Shown here in pieces: positions 1 through 11,572 of a stretch of 64,000 bases of DNA. The DNA lies in contig NC_087393.1 in the NCBI RefSeq assembly GCF_963675165.1, forward strand, positions 1,017,002 to 1,081,001, in the 5' to 3' direction. This stretch comes from Halichondria panicea (Eukaryota; Porifera; Demospongiae; Suberitida; Halichondriidae). Below the pieces are notes generated by a model. The model was given only the letters and a program-made list of their open reading frames with translations, ran no database searches and was not told where the DNA came from. The number at the start of each line of letters is the position of its first letter. Position 1 is the first letter of the stretch. The translations under genes and the position numbers were made by a program.

Positions 1-104
1 TTTGTGCAGTAAACATATAGCTAGCATTCCGTGCCAAGCCAAATGGCCGGTATATCGAGGTGGCCGTACTTCAGGGAGCCGGAATAGCGAGAGTCTACTG
101 TATA
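1..104. repeat. Dispersed repeat, second copy near 34563-34665
   Basis: This stretch at the window edge closely matches 34563-34665, in the same orientation. Both contain GTGCAGTAAACAT, then CCAAATGGCCGG, and end at AATAGCGAGAGTCTAC. At both sites it lies close to a receptor gene of this cluster. It may be an interspersed element or part of the locus duplication; no terminal repeats could be defined because the left end is cut off. Confidence 0.6.
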
Positions 105-183
105 TAGTTATCTATATAATTTACATACGCCACTGCTACGGACACATATAAGATCTACCTGCATGAAAACTTTCAGCACTTAC

Positions 184-672
184 ATTAACCGTCAGATTGT
201 TGAGTAGATGATGACCAGTGCTGTTAATCAGTTTGCAATAGTCACTTGGATAAGGGGTAGTTACATTGTCATCACTTGAAAAGCCACAAATTGGGTCCAG
301 AGTGATATTTGTGCAACTTGTCTTGACATTGTATGTGAACAGTGAGAGATAATGTAGTAAGTCACTACGAATCAGCATCAAGACAGATGAGTCAAGCCAT
401 CGATAGATCACTGTATTGTTAGAGTTAGTGAAGTGGTAGGTGACTTGAACTGAAATACTTGCTTGCTTATTAGTAGGGAAAAAAGCTTGATATAAATTCA
501 CCAAGTTTTGCGGCCTGTTCAGAAGGGAGCTCTCAATCCTTAGGTAGTCGCTGCTATCGATACAGTCGGTGATATTGCTGATATTGCTTGAAGGCACTGC
601 TGCAGAGCTGTCAGCTACAGCCACTCCACTGCTGACAAACAAAACAGCCAGTAATTTAACAATGCACTGCAT
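184..672 (-). CDS. 7TM-1: first exon of a 7TM-family receptor, rest outside the window
   Basis: Only exon 1 of this gene is present; the remainder lies left of the window. It starts at 672 with a signal peptide (about residues 1-20, hydrophobic VKLLAVLFVSSGVAVA) and runs 163 codons to a GTAAGT donor at 183-178, phase 0. The ectodomain carries the hallmarks shared with the other 7TM genes here: SSLLNRPQNLVNLYQAF, FFPTN, a VQVTYHF strand, YRWLDSS and a closing NNLTVN. At least seven N-glycosylation sequons (NIS, NIT, NNT, NVT, NST, NLT, NVS) are visible. The full genes nearby place seven hydrophobic segments on the next exon, so the same is expected here. It is head to head with SP0, whose start is about 360 bp away. 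The molecular function is unknown. Confidence 0.75.
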
Positions 673-1031
673 CTCTAGCTCTCACTCCTGCTGTCCAAAT
701 ACTGATACAGTATACCGGTATCTACTTACTCTATTAAATGCAGCAGAGTTTGCTATAAAAAATACTTGATTTACTAGATTTACCAGAATAAAAATAATGA
801 TCATTAATTTGCACATGCGCAGTTCGCGCAGCATGCAGTCGAATTGTCCCTTGGAATTTCCCTTGACCACAGACTGTGAAAATTGTCCCAGGGATTTCCC
901 TTGACAGTCAGCATTTTGTGGGTGTGTCATTCTAAGTTCTGTAGCTAGGCTAGCAAGCCACCTTAATTACATACATAGACTTCGTACGTACATGTAGTCT
1001 GCTAGAGAAAGAGACTAGACATGCTCCCTGA
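673..1031. promoter_or_regulatory. Divergent intergenic region between 7TM-1 and SP0
   Basis: About 360 bp separate two divergent start codons, so both promoters must lie here or overlap. It contains a short imperfect duplication at about 839-906: AATTGTCCC followed by TTTCCCTTGAC, twice, some 43 bp apart. That could be a repeated factor-binding site. No TATA box or other defined element could be assigned with confidence. Confidence 0.35.
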
Positions 1032-3580
1032 ATGACCAAAATGTTAATCGCTAGATCTACCCTGTTGATGCTCTCAATCTTCTGCGCGCAAACCTATGCA
1101 GAAGCTGACCAAGGTATCATGTCACTGAGAATAGACCATAGGCATAGATACTATAAATTTATATTTATACTTATAGTATCTATGAATAGACCATGTATCC
1201 CGTGTCTTTATAACTGCGTTATGATACTAAATAACTAACTGACTTACTCTCAATCTCCTGTGTAGGTGTATCTAAAGTGGCCATTACTATCAATCAGTAC
1301 CTAATCAGAGCCTCCAACAAACAAGCTACCCCTCAGGCTGCCCTCACCATCGCCTCAACCAAACCCCTAACCTCACTGTCTGAGCCCACCAGTTATACTT
1401 TCCCCAACCACCCTCTCTCTCCCGGATGTGGACGCCATATTTCACGATGTCGTGAGCTGCCTATATTATTTGAAGAGCAAGATTCGCTGGTTGGCATTTT
1501 GACCCCTCTGAACAATGCGATCGGATTCATGTGCTTTGAAGACGTTGGAAAAGAGCTAGTACACCAGACAACACATATAATGACATTCCCACATCACGAC
1601 GATTGTATACCTATAACCATCGTGAGGCACAAGACGAAGCATTACGTCGTGTGCATTGATTCTTCTATGCGAGTAATTTCATGCTTGATCAACCTCAACT
1701 TCGACAATATTACCCAGTCCTATCTCCAATGTGCTTCCCTCGGCAGTTTCCCCCCCTCAGTGGACTTCAGCGAAATCTCAAACTTTGTTTACGTCGGTGG
1801 TGACCTGTTCATATTTGCTGTTCAAAATATTGTCTATGAGTACTACCCGGATAGATTGTCCCTAGCGTCCGTGAGTGGGTGTACACTCCCTCACCTTGCT
1901 CACAATGTTCGACTAGTTTACAATGACATAGACACAGTTCTAATGTATTACAACACTAACGAAGGAGCTGATATCGTTGTGGTTTTCAATTTAGCAAACG
2001 AGTGTTGGGATCGTTTTTTCACTGACGTAGAACTACAGTACTCCTGCTTCAACGGATTCAACGTGTTTGTGTACCCAAGTGATTCTGCTATTTTGTACGA
2101 AATGCATGAGCCCACTGAAAATGCTCTGCAAATTGACATTACTGGAACTAATTTCACCACAGGCTTATGTTTTGGAAACGCTTTTATTTATGTTGATCGG
2201 CTTAAAGGAACTTTTCTGTTGAACATCACCTCAGGGAATAATACACTTATTTCCGATAGTATATGTTTGAGAGGGTATTGTTGGACCCCAGTTTTGTATC
2301 AGGAGATGTACCTCATACTACAAGAGGGTGGATATTTAGTAGTGAGAAATATTGAGGACAATTACAAGCCTGTGATTAATGTCTCTTATAGCAACACTCA
2401 TCTGATCGGGTTTCTCACTGGAAGGCCGTATGAGGAGGAGATTGATGTCAAAGTGATGGGTGTTAATGACAAAGAAAACGTCATGCTCATCCTTGTTTGG
2501 ATTGTTAGTGGAATAATTATATTCATTGTGCTGGTTACCTTAGCAGCTGGTTCTATCTTAACCATATGGGGAGTCAAATATAGGTAAGTGCACAATGGTA
2601 CGTTGCTGTCAGTAGTAATGTGCTCTATATTGCTGTGCAGGGATCTCAGAAGTACAATTAGACAACGGACGCTAGTGAGGAGCAGAAACCATTCTTCAAA
2701 GTAAGTAGCAGACCTGTATTAGCAATCGTATTATTGACACCTGAATCACTAATACTTATATAACACACCCCTACACCACAGCCCACGTCGACCAGTTGCT
2801 CTAGTTACGCTGGTACATGACTCACAACCTGCCCAGAATGATGTCACTAGACTCGCTACAGAATCTCCAGTAACTCCACCCATCCCTACCCCTGCAGCTC
2901 CACCCACTATTTTATCTGCCAATCTTCCAGCAGTTTCACCCACCCCTACCCCTGCAGCTCCACCCACTATTTTATCTGCCAATTTTCCAGCAGCTCCACC
3001 CGCTATTTCATCTGCCAATCTTCCAGCAGCTATTTCATCTGCCACCCCCAGAGCCATCCCTGCCCCTCCGGCTCCACTCACTATTTCATCAGCCAATCTT
3101 CCAGCAGCTCTGCCCACTCTATCATCTGCCAGCCCTACACTCCCGCCTGATGTCTCGCAATCGCTACAGGATTTGTACCCAGAGCGTGGTCCCCCACCTA
3201 ACGACTCCCTACACTCTCACACACCAACTACCGACCCCCCACACCACCACACACCCACTACTGACTCGCACACGCTCTCAACAAGCTCTCTCTCCATGAC
3301 AACATCACTAGGCAGAGAAACACCAGTTGGTGCCAGCACCGAGGATGTTTCAATTCTATCTATGATGCAACCAATCCAAGCCTCAGAAGACCACCACCCG
3401 GCCCTTTTGAGACAGGACTGTTCCAGTGTGCTCAGTGCTACACCCTCACAGTCTTCGCCCATACTGAATTCCTTACCAACGAGGGACCCTGACATAATTG
3501 AAGAGTCTTTATCACATTCTGTGTACAGTAACACCCTAGACTTTGAACAACCTATTCAAGTCAACACTCAACACCTCTAA
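1032..3580 (+). CDS. SP0: single-pass receptor-like protein with long proline-rich tail
   Basis: Four exons close in frame to 752 aa: 1032-1113, 1266-2583, 2641-2700 and 2782-3580, with intron phases 1, 2, 2. Residues 1-24 are a signal peptide (STLLMLSIFCAQTYA). The ectodomain (about 28-434) has the family cysteine pattern, starting with CGRHISRC and including LCFGNAFIYVD, with several N-X-S/T sites. The single membrane helix is about 435-463 (VMLILVWIVSGIIIFIVLV), followed by basic residues. The tail of about 285 residues is rich in Pro, Ala, Ser and Thr and repeats a PTPAAPPTILSANLPA-like unit, which suggests SH3- or WW-type docking, though none is proven. It is the most divergent SP member in the window. 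The ectodomain looks all-beta, possibly propeller-like, but no known domain was recognised. Confidence 0.75.
1139..1192. repeat. Perfect-looking hairpin inside intron 1 of SP0
   Basis: Inverted halves CATAGATACTATAA and TTATAGTATCTATG face each other across a short AT-rich loop within the first intron of SP0. It is probably a tiny inverted-repeat element or remnant. It could affect folding of the intron but shows no coding potential. Confidence 0.6.
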
Positions 3581-4772
3581 ATAATAATTGTTTTTGATTT
3601 TAACGTATGCAGCAATACATTTCTATAGCTACTGTGCCAAAAATTATCTCAGAAACAATAATAATACTTTTATATTTAAGGTTTAATACAGCTCCATGCT
3701 GTAACAAGATTTAGTTACGTCCTTAGTGTAAGGGTGGCTGTGACCCATTATTCTCGTCTAGCTGTTCACAGTCGGTGTTATGAACTGGTTTTCTATATCT
3801 ACGTGTACTTGTAGAGTGTGCGTAGAAGCACTGCTTGATGTGTTTTCTCTCGGCGGAAGATCAGCAGAGCTCTGCGTAGTTAAGGCCCGGGTCTGCTAAA
3901 TACCAAAATTTAACACTATGTTCATACTGCTGTATTTGCAATATACAGTGTATGCTGCATCAAAATGATCCAAAATGAAGCGCAATGTTTTCTTTTTCCA
4001 AAAAACTAATTAGCTTAATTCAATTATGCTAATTAGCCCCAAAAATGGTGATGACGTCATGGCACTTTTAATAAGAACTACAAATGCGGTCATGAAGCTG
4101 CTAAGATCAAGCTTTAAAAACAAGGCTAGATCAGTCGAACGGCCAAGGCAGTTTTTTAATTAAAAACAAGAAGTGCTTCCTGTCACTCAATCTGGCTTGT
4201 GGTTTTGAGCTTGTAAACTTGCAATGACTTCTACCTACTATACTGATTATCTTTGCACATACTATCATATGCCAATATCATATGCTATTCATATTCTATA
4301 AAATGTGTGCTTTCTAAAGAGTCTAAAATGATAGCTACACAGTCATCTATCAGCACACAGTTGGCATTGTTTGATGGTTACTAACATTTTGTGGTTTTGA
4401 CCTACCTCCACACTAAGCGTTATAAAATCAGTTCCCAATATAATTATGCTATTGACTGGAGACTTGGAATATCATTAGTTTAATAGCTAAGCATTAAACT
4501 GATCAAAAGTTGTGCTGGTAATGTTTTACCAGACAGTATTTATTATAGAGCCTACCGATAATTGCTCACTATAAGGGTAATTTGACACACAACTCAATGC
4601 TTGTTGGCCAAACAACAATATGTAAGGTGCATATGATACATTTCAACAAACACAGAAGGTAATAACAATAAATGTTTGTCTATAGAAGTAGTGTAACATG
4701 TAAATTACACTTAATTGACCTACAGTAACTGATTTTTAAAGAATACAAGTGATATACCATCTGTGTCAAAAC
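3581..4772. other. Intergenic stretch without recognised genes
   Basis: AT-rich sequence after the SP0 stop. No open frame with recognisable content was seen on either strand. A single TGACGTCA palindrome at about 4051-4058 matches a CREB/ATF-type site but may be chance. The 3' UTR of SP0 must lie at the left end. Confidence 0.5.
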
Positions 4773-5400
4773 CTAATTGGTTCCAGGCTGATATAGTATC
4801 CGGGAAGAAGGAAGATTAGATGTCGCAAATGGGACCGAAAGCTGTGTAGTGTTCAAATGTCTTAACTGGTAAGGCTGGACTCTGATGGTGAACGGAAGAT
4901 TGGGATAGGATATGTCCCCTGATATAATCTTGAAAAGTAGGCAGAGTCTGACTATGCTCCGGCGCATAGCTAGCGTGTTTATGTTGCACATGGTTAGCAG
5001 TGTCTTATAATTCTCATCCCATTTATTGGTGCACACTTTTAGGGCAAACTTCTGGTGTCCTCCAGTAACTTAATGTCCTTAGCCAAGTGGGGACTCCAGA
5101 CAGCAGAGGCGTATTCTAAATGAGGTCTAATTAGTGATTTGTATAGTTTTGAGGTAGTGTCAGGTTTCGAGTATTTGTAAAACGTCCTGTGGAGCATGCC
5201 AATAAATGTTCTCGATTTATTGCATGTAGAAGTAATATGCTTGGTCCAGGAGAAATCACTTGAGAAGTTGACGCCAAGGTATTTGAAAACATCTACCCTT
5301 GAGAGAGAAAAATTGTCGTCAATAGTAAGAGTGGAGTGTGGACAGCAGCGCGCCCTGGTGTGGACGAGCTCTCTTTCCTAGTTGTCTTCTTGTTTGAATA
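4773..5400 (-). pseudogene. LINE reverse transcriptase remnant (3' part of ORF2)
   Basis: Read on the minus strand, this stretch encodes the C-terminal half of a non-LTR retrotransposon polymerase in broken frames. Visible pieces are a VFKYLGV block, a SKLYKSLIRPHLEYAS block typical of the post-YADD region of CR1, L2 and Rex type elements, and the C-terminal MCTNKWDENYKTLLT segment. The 5' part with the catalytic YADD box is missing, and several frameshifts separate the blocks. It is a dead fragment, related in layout but not closely in sequence to the LINE copies at 31.7 and 53.6 kb. Confidence 0.65.
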
Positions 5401-5431
5401 GTGTTGCTATGTGGTAGTCATGCAAGCTTAT

Positions 5432-6410
5432 ATACATCAGAGATAGAGTAATAGAGAGATTGGCAACGGGAGTAACTCACGTGATCATTTCACATTGATT
5501 TCATATTGATTTCCTCTCAACCATCCTTGATGCGCATTATTTCCCGGCACAACGCCCGCGAAATGGAGTAATATTACTTTTAGCAGGAGCCCATAAATAA
5601 GAGAAGGAGCGGCTAACTTCAACGTATACTCGGGGATCACGTCTCGTAATTGCTGGTGAAACTGCACTTCCTTGTTTGGAAGCGACTAAGTCCTTGCAAA
5701 CCGCAGCCCTGTATTGTGTATAACACGTGTAGGGATTCAACCACTTAAGTGACTCTGCATATATGAAAATGCGGTCATAACCACTTGCGAGACGTGATCC
5801 CCGTAGTTAGCCGCTCCTTCTCTTATTTATGGGCTCCTGCTTTTAGTTAGTTATGAGACTTTAGAATAGGGTATATAGTATAAGGCTATACATGTGTCCT
5901 GTGCTTTATTTAAAGTGAAGTCCAAGCGTGGAAGAATTGACTGTGGTGCTCTAGAGCTTGAAAACTAGTTATTATTGGTCTGTGCCCCCTTTTAAGAAGC
6001 ACTGCCGTAGCCAAATGATGTTTTGCCTACAGATCCTGCTTATTTGAGTCCATGTTGACGAACTGGCCTGCATACATTTCCTTGGTTAAATCTCTTTTGT
6101 ATGTTTTTTACATTATAACTAAAATGGAGGCTGTAAAAGACGAGAAAGTGTTATATTAGTTTGTGCCCCTTTTAAGAAGCACTGCTGTAAGCCTATGATG
6201 TTTTACCTACATATCTTGTTTTGTTGTGTCTCTGTTGATCAACTAGGCTGCATAAATTCTTGATTTTGATTTCCTTAAGCATGTTTTTTTACTTTTAGCT
6301 ATAAATGGAGGCTACAAAAGATGAAAAAAATCGATGACGTAGCGCATCACGGATAGTCACATTTTTTCGACCGTTGCCAATCCCTTTCCTTACTTTATCT
6401 CTGTATACAT
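5432..6410. mobile_element. Non-autonomous DNA element with GATTGGCAACGG ends, carrying nested repeats
   Basis: The ends are inverted: AGAGATAGAGTAA with GATTGGCAACGG at about 5440-5476, and the complementary CCGTTGCCAATC with TTACTTTATCTCT at about 6370-6402. Inside lie a foldback (arms about 5582-5645 and 5783-5842, sharing AGCAGGAGCCC and GAGAAGGAGCGGCTAAC) and two diverged direct repeats of about 180 bp (about 5965-6142 and 6146-6322). No transposase frame is present. It looks like a composite of small elements that accumulated in one place. Confidence 0.5.
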
Positions 6411-6949
6411 GTAGGCTAGCCAGCCAATCAGATGGGACATATATCAATTAATGCACAGTGCCTCGGGGTTTATGACAGTAAACCTCCCGACCACGAGGGC
6501 GTAACCCCTCTACACTGTACTTGACTCCACTGCTCAGAATAGACTTCTCTGCATGGTTTGTTACAATGATAATTATAGATCTACGTACTTACTACATGCA
6601 TGTATTAGAAATGCACACGAAGAGTCTCATGCAAAACCTGCAAGAACAGAAACAAGTTTGACTATAATGAGATTTATAGCCGAAAATACTTATTGCTGGC
6701 AAAGTGTGATATTACATAGCGAGTAATTTTCAAGGATATAATTATTTTAGCGAATTGGCCATTTTTGTGAATTTCGCGTCAGGTTTTTGTACATGCATTT
6801 TGCAGCTTGGTAAAATCTATGAAAAATATTGTCCCTCAAATGTTACCTGATATATATATATATATAGGTATATACGTGAAGTTAAATAGGAAATCAGTGA
6901 CCCTCGAAAATTACCCGTTATATTAATTATGGTAGATATTATGTTATAG
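6411..6949. other. Gene-free AT-rich spacer
   Basis: No convincing coding region or structured element is visible. A short run of TA dinucleotides lies near 6850-6866. Short frames here are chance products of low-complexity sequence. Confidence 0.4.
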
Positions 6950-8000
6950 TTATAACACGGGCACGAGGGATGTATGGAATATATTGCACTGAAGCACGAG
7001 GGCGCCAGCCCCGAGGGCTGAGTGCAATATATGCCATGCAGCCCGAGTGCACGTGTTATAACTAGTTTATATCCCGAGGGCATAGCAACATAACACTGTC
7101 CTAGTAACACAATATAAACAGCATAAAAAAAGACAGAGACAACTCTAGACACAGCTCTATCTCTTCTCTCTTCTAGACGCCAGTATCTGCAGCGTATAAG
7201 ATTGGCATGACCGACAAATGGCTTGACACAAAATTGTTGGAGTTTCAACTGAAATCTGCAAAACAGCCCCACCCCACTTCTGGTGCTGCAAAACAGCCCC
7301 ACCCCACTTACTGCTGCAAAGAAACAGCCCCACCCCACTACTCAGTGAATACATGGTATTAGCTGCTGGTCTACGCTCGGCCTCATAACCAAGCCAAGAA
7401 AGCTCGCTTCTACACTGCTGCAAAACAGCTCATACCCCCAGCAAAAAGAGCCACTTCTAGTGCTACGGTGAAGCAGAATTGACATGCATCACGATGTCGA
7501 GGACTAGGTCGATCTAGGAACACAGAATCTTCCACAAAATGAATCTTGGACAACTTTAAAACCTGCATGGTTGCAAGAAGAAACTCCAGCAGTGCTGAAC
7601 ATTCATTCCTGCATGGCTGGACATACTTTAATACTTGTTATTTCTCATGCGTATTAATTTAATTTTAATTTAATTGTCTGTCTAATTGCCAGAGGGGCGT
7701 TTTGCGGTCAGTGCAATATGGACATACTTTAATACTTGTTATTTCTCATGCGTATTAATTTAATTTTAATTTAATTGTCTGTCTAATTGCCAGAGGGGCG
7801 TTTTGCGGTCAGTGCAATATGACTTTGCGGTCAGTGCAATATGACTTTCAGCAGTGCAATATGCTTCATATTGCACTTGGCAACAACGTAGCAACGGGAT
7901 ATAACAACTTATAGTGTCTATATATAAAGTCTATATCGGGTACTTGTATATATAGTGCCCTCGGGATACTAAACCAGTGCCTTTGGGCTTCTAAATCCCA
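6950..8000. repeat. Composite of palindromic and tandem repeats
   Basis: Four structures adjoin. A palindrome at about 6950-7062 has TTATAACACG-type ends around a TATTGCACT/AGTGCAATA core. Three copies of a short unit with AACAGCCCCACCCCAC fill about 7255-7345. A 101-bp unit occurs twice back to back at 7619-7719 and 7720-7820, nearly identical. Shorter GTCAGTGCAATATG echoes follow to about 7870. The motif GTAGCAACGGGATATAACAA near 7886 recurs near 14458. Frames reading through here are rejected as genes. Confidence 0.55.
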
Positions 8001-8232
8001 TATCCGGGTTTCGAAGGCGAGGTTCAATTAGTTTTCGCATAAATCACTGTCGAAAGACAGGCAAACAGTGCATGAGCATGTTTTGCGCAATAAAATTAAT
8101 TATCATGATAATAATTATTATAGCAGGTAAATATTATTGTATATATAGCTATACCTATCAGCTATATATGCATTATGGAACAGTGCATGATATACACTAC
8201 AGGAAATCAAGCTAATTTTGACGACCCTCACC

Positions 8233-9450
8233 TAGGGGTTGGTAGATTATGCTCGAGATATTACCTATTATGCTATTCTTTTATGCTGAAGTAGCTAAAC
8301 AGCCTATTAGTCTTTTCAAATTTCCTATTACAATTATTCCTCCAAAGCACAACATATAAACCCTATGTCGTCGCACAAGTAACATCAAACTTGACACATG
8401 ACTCTATATCTGTACACTATGCAGGGGCGGATCCAGGGGTGATTTTGAGGGGCTGAAGCCCCCCCCTTTTGAAAAACTACCTATGTATTGCTAGTCTGAG
8501 GTTACAACAATTTTGCCACCAACCTTGTTACTTATGCATCTGCATGTAGACTCACTGACTTAAGAGATGCTAGACAATAGCCAAGTCTAGCTACTAAGAG
8601 TATAAAGGATGTAGGCTAGCTAGCTGGACATGCATACTATACTAGCTAGTAGCTAGAACTAATAAAGTGCATAGGTCAACTATTGCTGTTGCTGAGTCAG
8701 CTCCTTGTGCAATGTTTTGTAGCCTCGATCATATCCCAGGCCTCTTTTCCTAGGCCTTGTGAAGGAGGCTATTGTGCATGCTGTTGAGTAGCCTCGATTC
8801 CAGGCCGAAATTGTTTAGGCCTTGAGAAGGAGGCTAGCTGTTGAGCTGCAACATGATGGAGCAGATCTCAGACTTTTTCAGCTAGTTGCAAGGAAGCAGC
8901 CTTATCTCCTCTCACTCTCAGTGCAGTCTGGGTAGGCATTGTGATTCTTTCATGTACCAAGAGTGCATGAATGTAGATGTAACATCTACAGTATACATCC
9001 TTTTGTTGATCAGAACGAGTTTTTTGTATTAACTTTTTCATATAATTATTCAGTATTCACTTATTAATATGACAGTTCAAAGGTAAAAGTGTGAGCAAAT
9101 TGTAAAAAGCAAAAAATTTTGCCTCCGGCGAGGCGGGAGGGGGATGCTCCCCCTCCCATACCCACCCCCTGGGTGGCTCCGCCACCCTCGTACGGGGCTT
9201 CGCCCCTTTCTACTAGCCCCTCCCTTTCATTTTTCCTGAATCCGCCCCTGCTATGATATAGGAGATAATTAACCATGCACCATGCAGTACTTCCAAATGT
9301 TTATACTATCATGACTCGTACTGATCTGTATTAATATCTGTAACCTGCTCATAATTGTTAAAAATGTGCCTATTATGCCAGCATAATTCTCACCCAAAAA
9401 TGTACCTATTATGCTCAAAATTATGCTAGCATAATCTACCAACCCCTACC
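8233..9450. mobile_element. Inverted-repeat element with another element nested inside
   Basis: Outer ends are TAGGGGTTGGTAGATTATGC at about 8233-8252 and its complement at about 9429-9448. Without the inner insertion (8422-9250) the outer element would be about 390 bp. No coding capacity is visible in the outer portion. It is probably a MITE-like element that was later interrupted. Confidence 0.55.
8422..9250. mobile_element. Nested element with CAGGGGCGGATC ends and CTATG target duplication
   Basis: The left end reads CAGGGGCGGATCCAGG and the right end CCTGAATCCGCCCCTG, an inverted pair. CTATG flanks both sides (8417-8421 and 9251-9255), consistent with a 5-bp target duplication. The interior includes two copies of the AGCCTCGAT-type short motif and a GC-rich block near 9121-9215. 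No transposase was found, so it appears non-autonomous. Because it sits inside 8233-9450, it is the younger insertion. Confidence 0.65.
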
Positions 9451-9611
9451 CTCACCACTATAGTTTTTCACAAAAGTCAAGTCACTATGTAGCAAAAGTC
9501 TTGAGCACACACTATTTGCTTATACTGAAGTCATGCACTATAGATCTAGTCGTAAACTTCTACAGATATTTCGTTATTTATAAAAGCAGATTCTGTGCTA
9601 TGTATACTTCC

Positions 9612-11572
9612 TTAGACATGTGACACATCATTGCTTGGTGTTATGTGGTCAGATAAACTCTCAGTACCATCTCCCTCTGGGGATACAGTATTCTCAGTTT
9701 GAGTGGACTCTTTTTTTTTTGGATTGATAGATTTACAAGAAACAATCGTGGTCAAAGTTCCGCCCACAGTAGCAAGAAGTGACAGAATAATAGGTCGTAG
9801 AAAAGAAATCAGACCACTGCTGTTTCTATATTCTTGAATCAGTAAAGTGTATTTGTAGACGAAGGCAACAAATACCCCAACACCACCAACAACACAAATC
9901 AAGAGGATGAAAACCAAACAATATGCAATATACTTACATTGCATATTGTTTGCTATTTTCAGACCAAGGGCTAAGAATGAAATTAGAGCAAAGAGGCTTG
10001 ATAGGTATAAAAGCAACAGAGAGCCAGATTCAACTGGTGCAGCTATAACTGCAAAAGATATAAAAACCGAATGGAGAAGAGCAAGTTGCGTAAACACAGT
10101 AACCGTTATCATTGAATAAACGTGCAAAGCAACTGTTACAGCATGTTCACTCGGAACAGCATCATCACTCGGAACAGCATCATCACTCGGAACAGCATCA
10201 TCACTCGGAACAGCACCATCACTCGGAACAGCACCATCACTCGGAACAGTATCATCACTCGGAACAGCATCATCACTCGGAACAGCATCATCACTCGGAA
10301 CAGCATTTTCACTCGTAAGCGTATTATGTGCACCAGTGTTAACAAGTTCATAACCCAGCCTACGATTAATCTTTTGCTTAATCCATGCTTTTCCCAATAT
10401 TATGCACATAGGAATTCCTACCAGAAGAACATCCAAAACTAATACACCATTAAGAACAATAAACACGTCTTTAAAAAATTGGACAGTGAAAACATTGCAT
10501 GTGTATATCAGTATATCCAACGGTGTAATTACAATTATCACTGCCCAAACATAATATCTGAAAACTGAGTCGGTATCCTTCATCTTTTTTGCAACAATTT
10601 CGTATAGGCTAATCATTAGCAATGGTGCTGCTAATGTAACGGCTAGTTCAATTGTTCCAAAAGAAACCGATAAAAGTATTACCAGATTGCGAAAGGACCA
10701 TACTTCATCAAATATGCAATAATCACCAGGATCAGTGCCAAACACATAGACAGAATAACCACGTTCCGTACTGGAGTCAAAGCCATTTTTTTTAACCACA
10801 CTACGATGCTTTGCATACGACAGCAGCTGCACACAAGAAAATAAGGGACAATCATTATGAAAAATCTCAAAATTAATGATACCGTATAGCGCGAAATTTT
10901 CGAGGGGCTTAATTTTCGTGGATTTCGTGGGTTAGCAATCCTACACGAAAATTAAGTCCACGAAAATCGTTCTTTACCTGCTATAACGTGCAAGATTTAA
11001 AGGCGTGGCTTCCCGTAAGCAGTCATTCCGCGAACATTGTGCAACGAAATGGCTTTTAGAGGCCAATCCACGAAATATAAGTGCCTCGAAAATTTCGCGC
11101 TATACGGTATACTTACATTCACTGTCAGATTATTGAGTAGATGGTGATCAGAGAGATTGTAGGGACGGCAAATAAAACCGGGGTCACCGCTAACATTTTC
11201 AGAGCTGAAGTCGCAGATAGGATTGAGAGTGACATCAGCATAGCGTAACTCAACCTGGTACATGGTGAGAGCCAAGTAATGGAGGAGCTCGCTTCTAATC
11301 AGCAGGTTGATGGGAGAGTCCAGCCATCGATAATTCACCGTTTCATTGGAGCCATTGAAATGGTAGGCAACTTGAACCGCAATACTTTGTTGGCGATTAG
11401 TCGGAAAGAAGGCTTCGCTCAAATTCACCAAGTTTTGTGGCCACTTGAGAAGGGATGACTCCAAGCGATGGTAATCTCTGTCCCCAATACATGTCGAGTT
11501 GTCAGCAGAGGCTAAAGAAACGCTCACTACCAGCACCACTAATAGAACTTCAACTAGGCTAACACTCTGCAT
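9612..11572 (-). CDS. 7TM-2: seven-segment membrane receptor-like protein with ectodomain
   Basis: Two exons, 11572-11117 and 10826-9612, join in phase 0 to give 556 aa. Residues 1-23 are a signal peptide (VEVLLVVLVVSVSLASA). The ectodomain on exon 1 has many N-X-S/T sites and the family marks WPQNLVNLSEAFFPTN, YRWLDSP and NNLTVN. Exon 2 opens with GYSVYVF, then hydrophobic segments at about 200-227, 244-264, 273-297, 387-413, 420-442, 451-477 and 495-515. With the N-terminus outside, this is GPCR-like topology; the segment-4 end FAVIAAPVESG is conserved in 7TM-5 as FLGLVAAPVATG. Nine six-residue repeats (AVPSDD type) fill the predicted second cytoplasmic loop at about 327-380. No rhodopsin-class signature such as DRY or NPxxY was seen. 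The intron is mostly a MITE (10882-11107). Confidence 0.78.
10143..10304 (-). repeat. 18-bp minisatellite coding nine AVPSDD repeats in 7TM-2
   Basis: Nine 18-bp units encode AVPSDD with variants TVPSDG, AVPSDG and AVPSEH. The repeat lies between hydrophobic segments 3 and 4, predicted cytoplasmic. The acidic and serine content would suit phosphorylation, but that is inference. The sister gene 7TM-3 has a different loop without this repeat, so it arose after they split. Frames on the opposite strand, such as one rich in HHHSEQ, are shadows of the repeat. Confidence 0.9.
10882..11107. mobile_element. 226-bp MITE with CCGTATAGCGCGAAA ends, TA target duplication
   Basis: Terminal inverted repeats CCGTATAGCGCGAAATTTTC and complement are flanked by TA on both sides (10880-10881, 11108-11109). 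It lies in the single intron of 7TM-2, only a few bases past the GTAAGT donor. A copy of equal length at 55088-55313 differs at only a few positions, so the family moved recently. TA duplication suggests a Tc1/mariner-type transposase acting in trans. Confidence 0.85.

Noticed and set aside
6817-7423. Minus-strand frames of 88-173 codons
   Set aside because: They run through palindromes and tandem AACAGCCCCACCCC units; no domain or conservation supports them.
10143-10304. CRISPR-like regular repeats
   Set aside because: Units are contiguous without spacers, encode in-frame protein, and the genome is eukaryotic.
10112-10442. His/Ser/Gln-rich and Thr/Arg-rich frames over the 18-bp repeat
   Set aside because: They are shadows of the AVPSDD minisatellite of 7TM-2; any periodic sequence without stops gives such frames.
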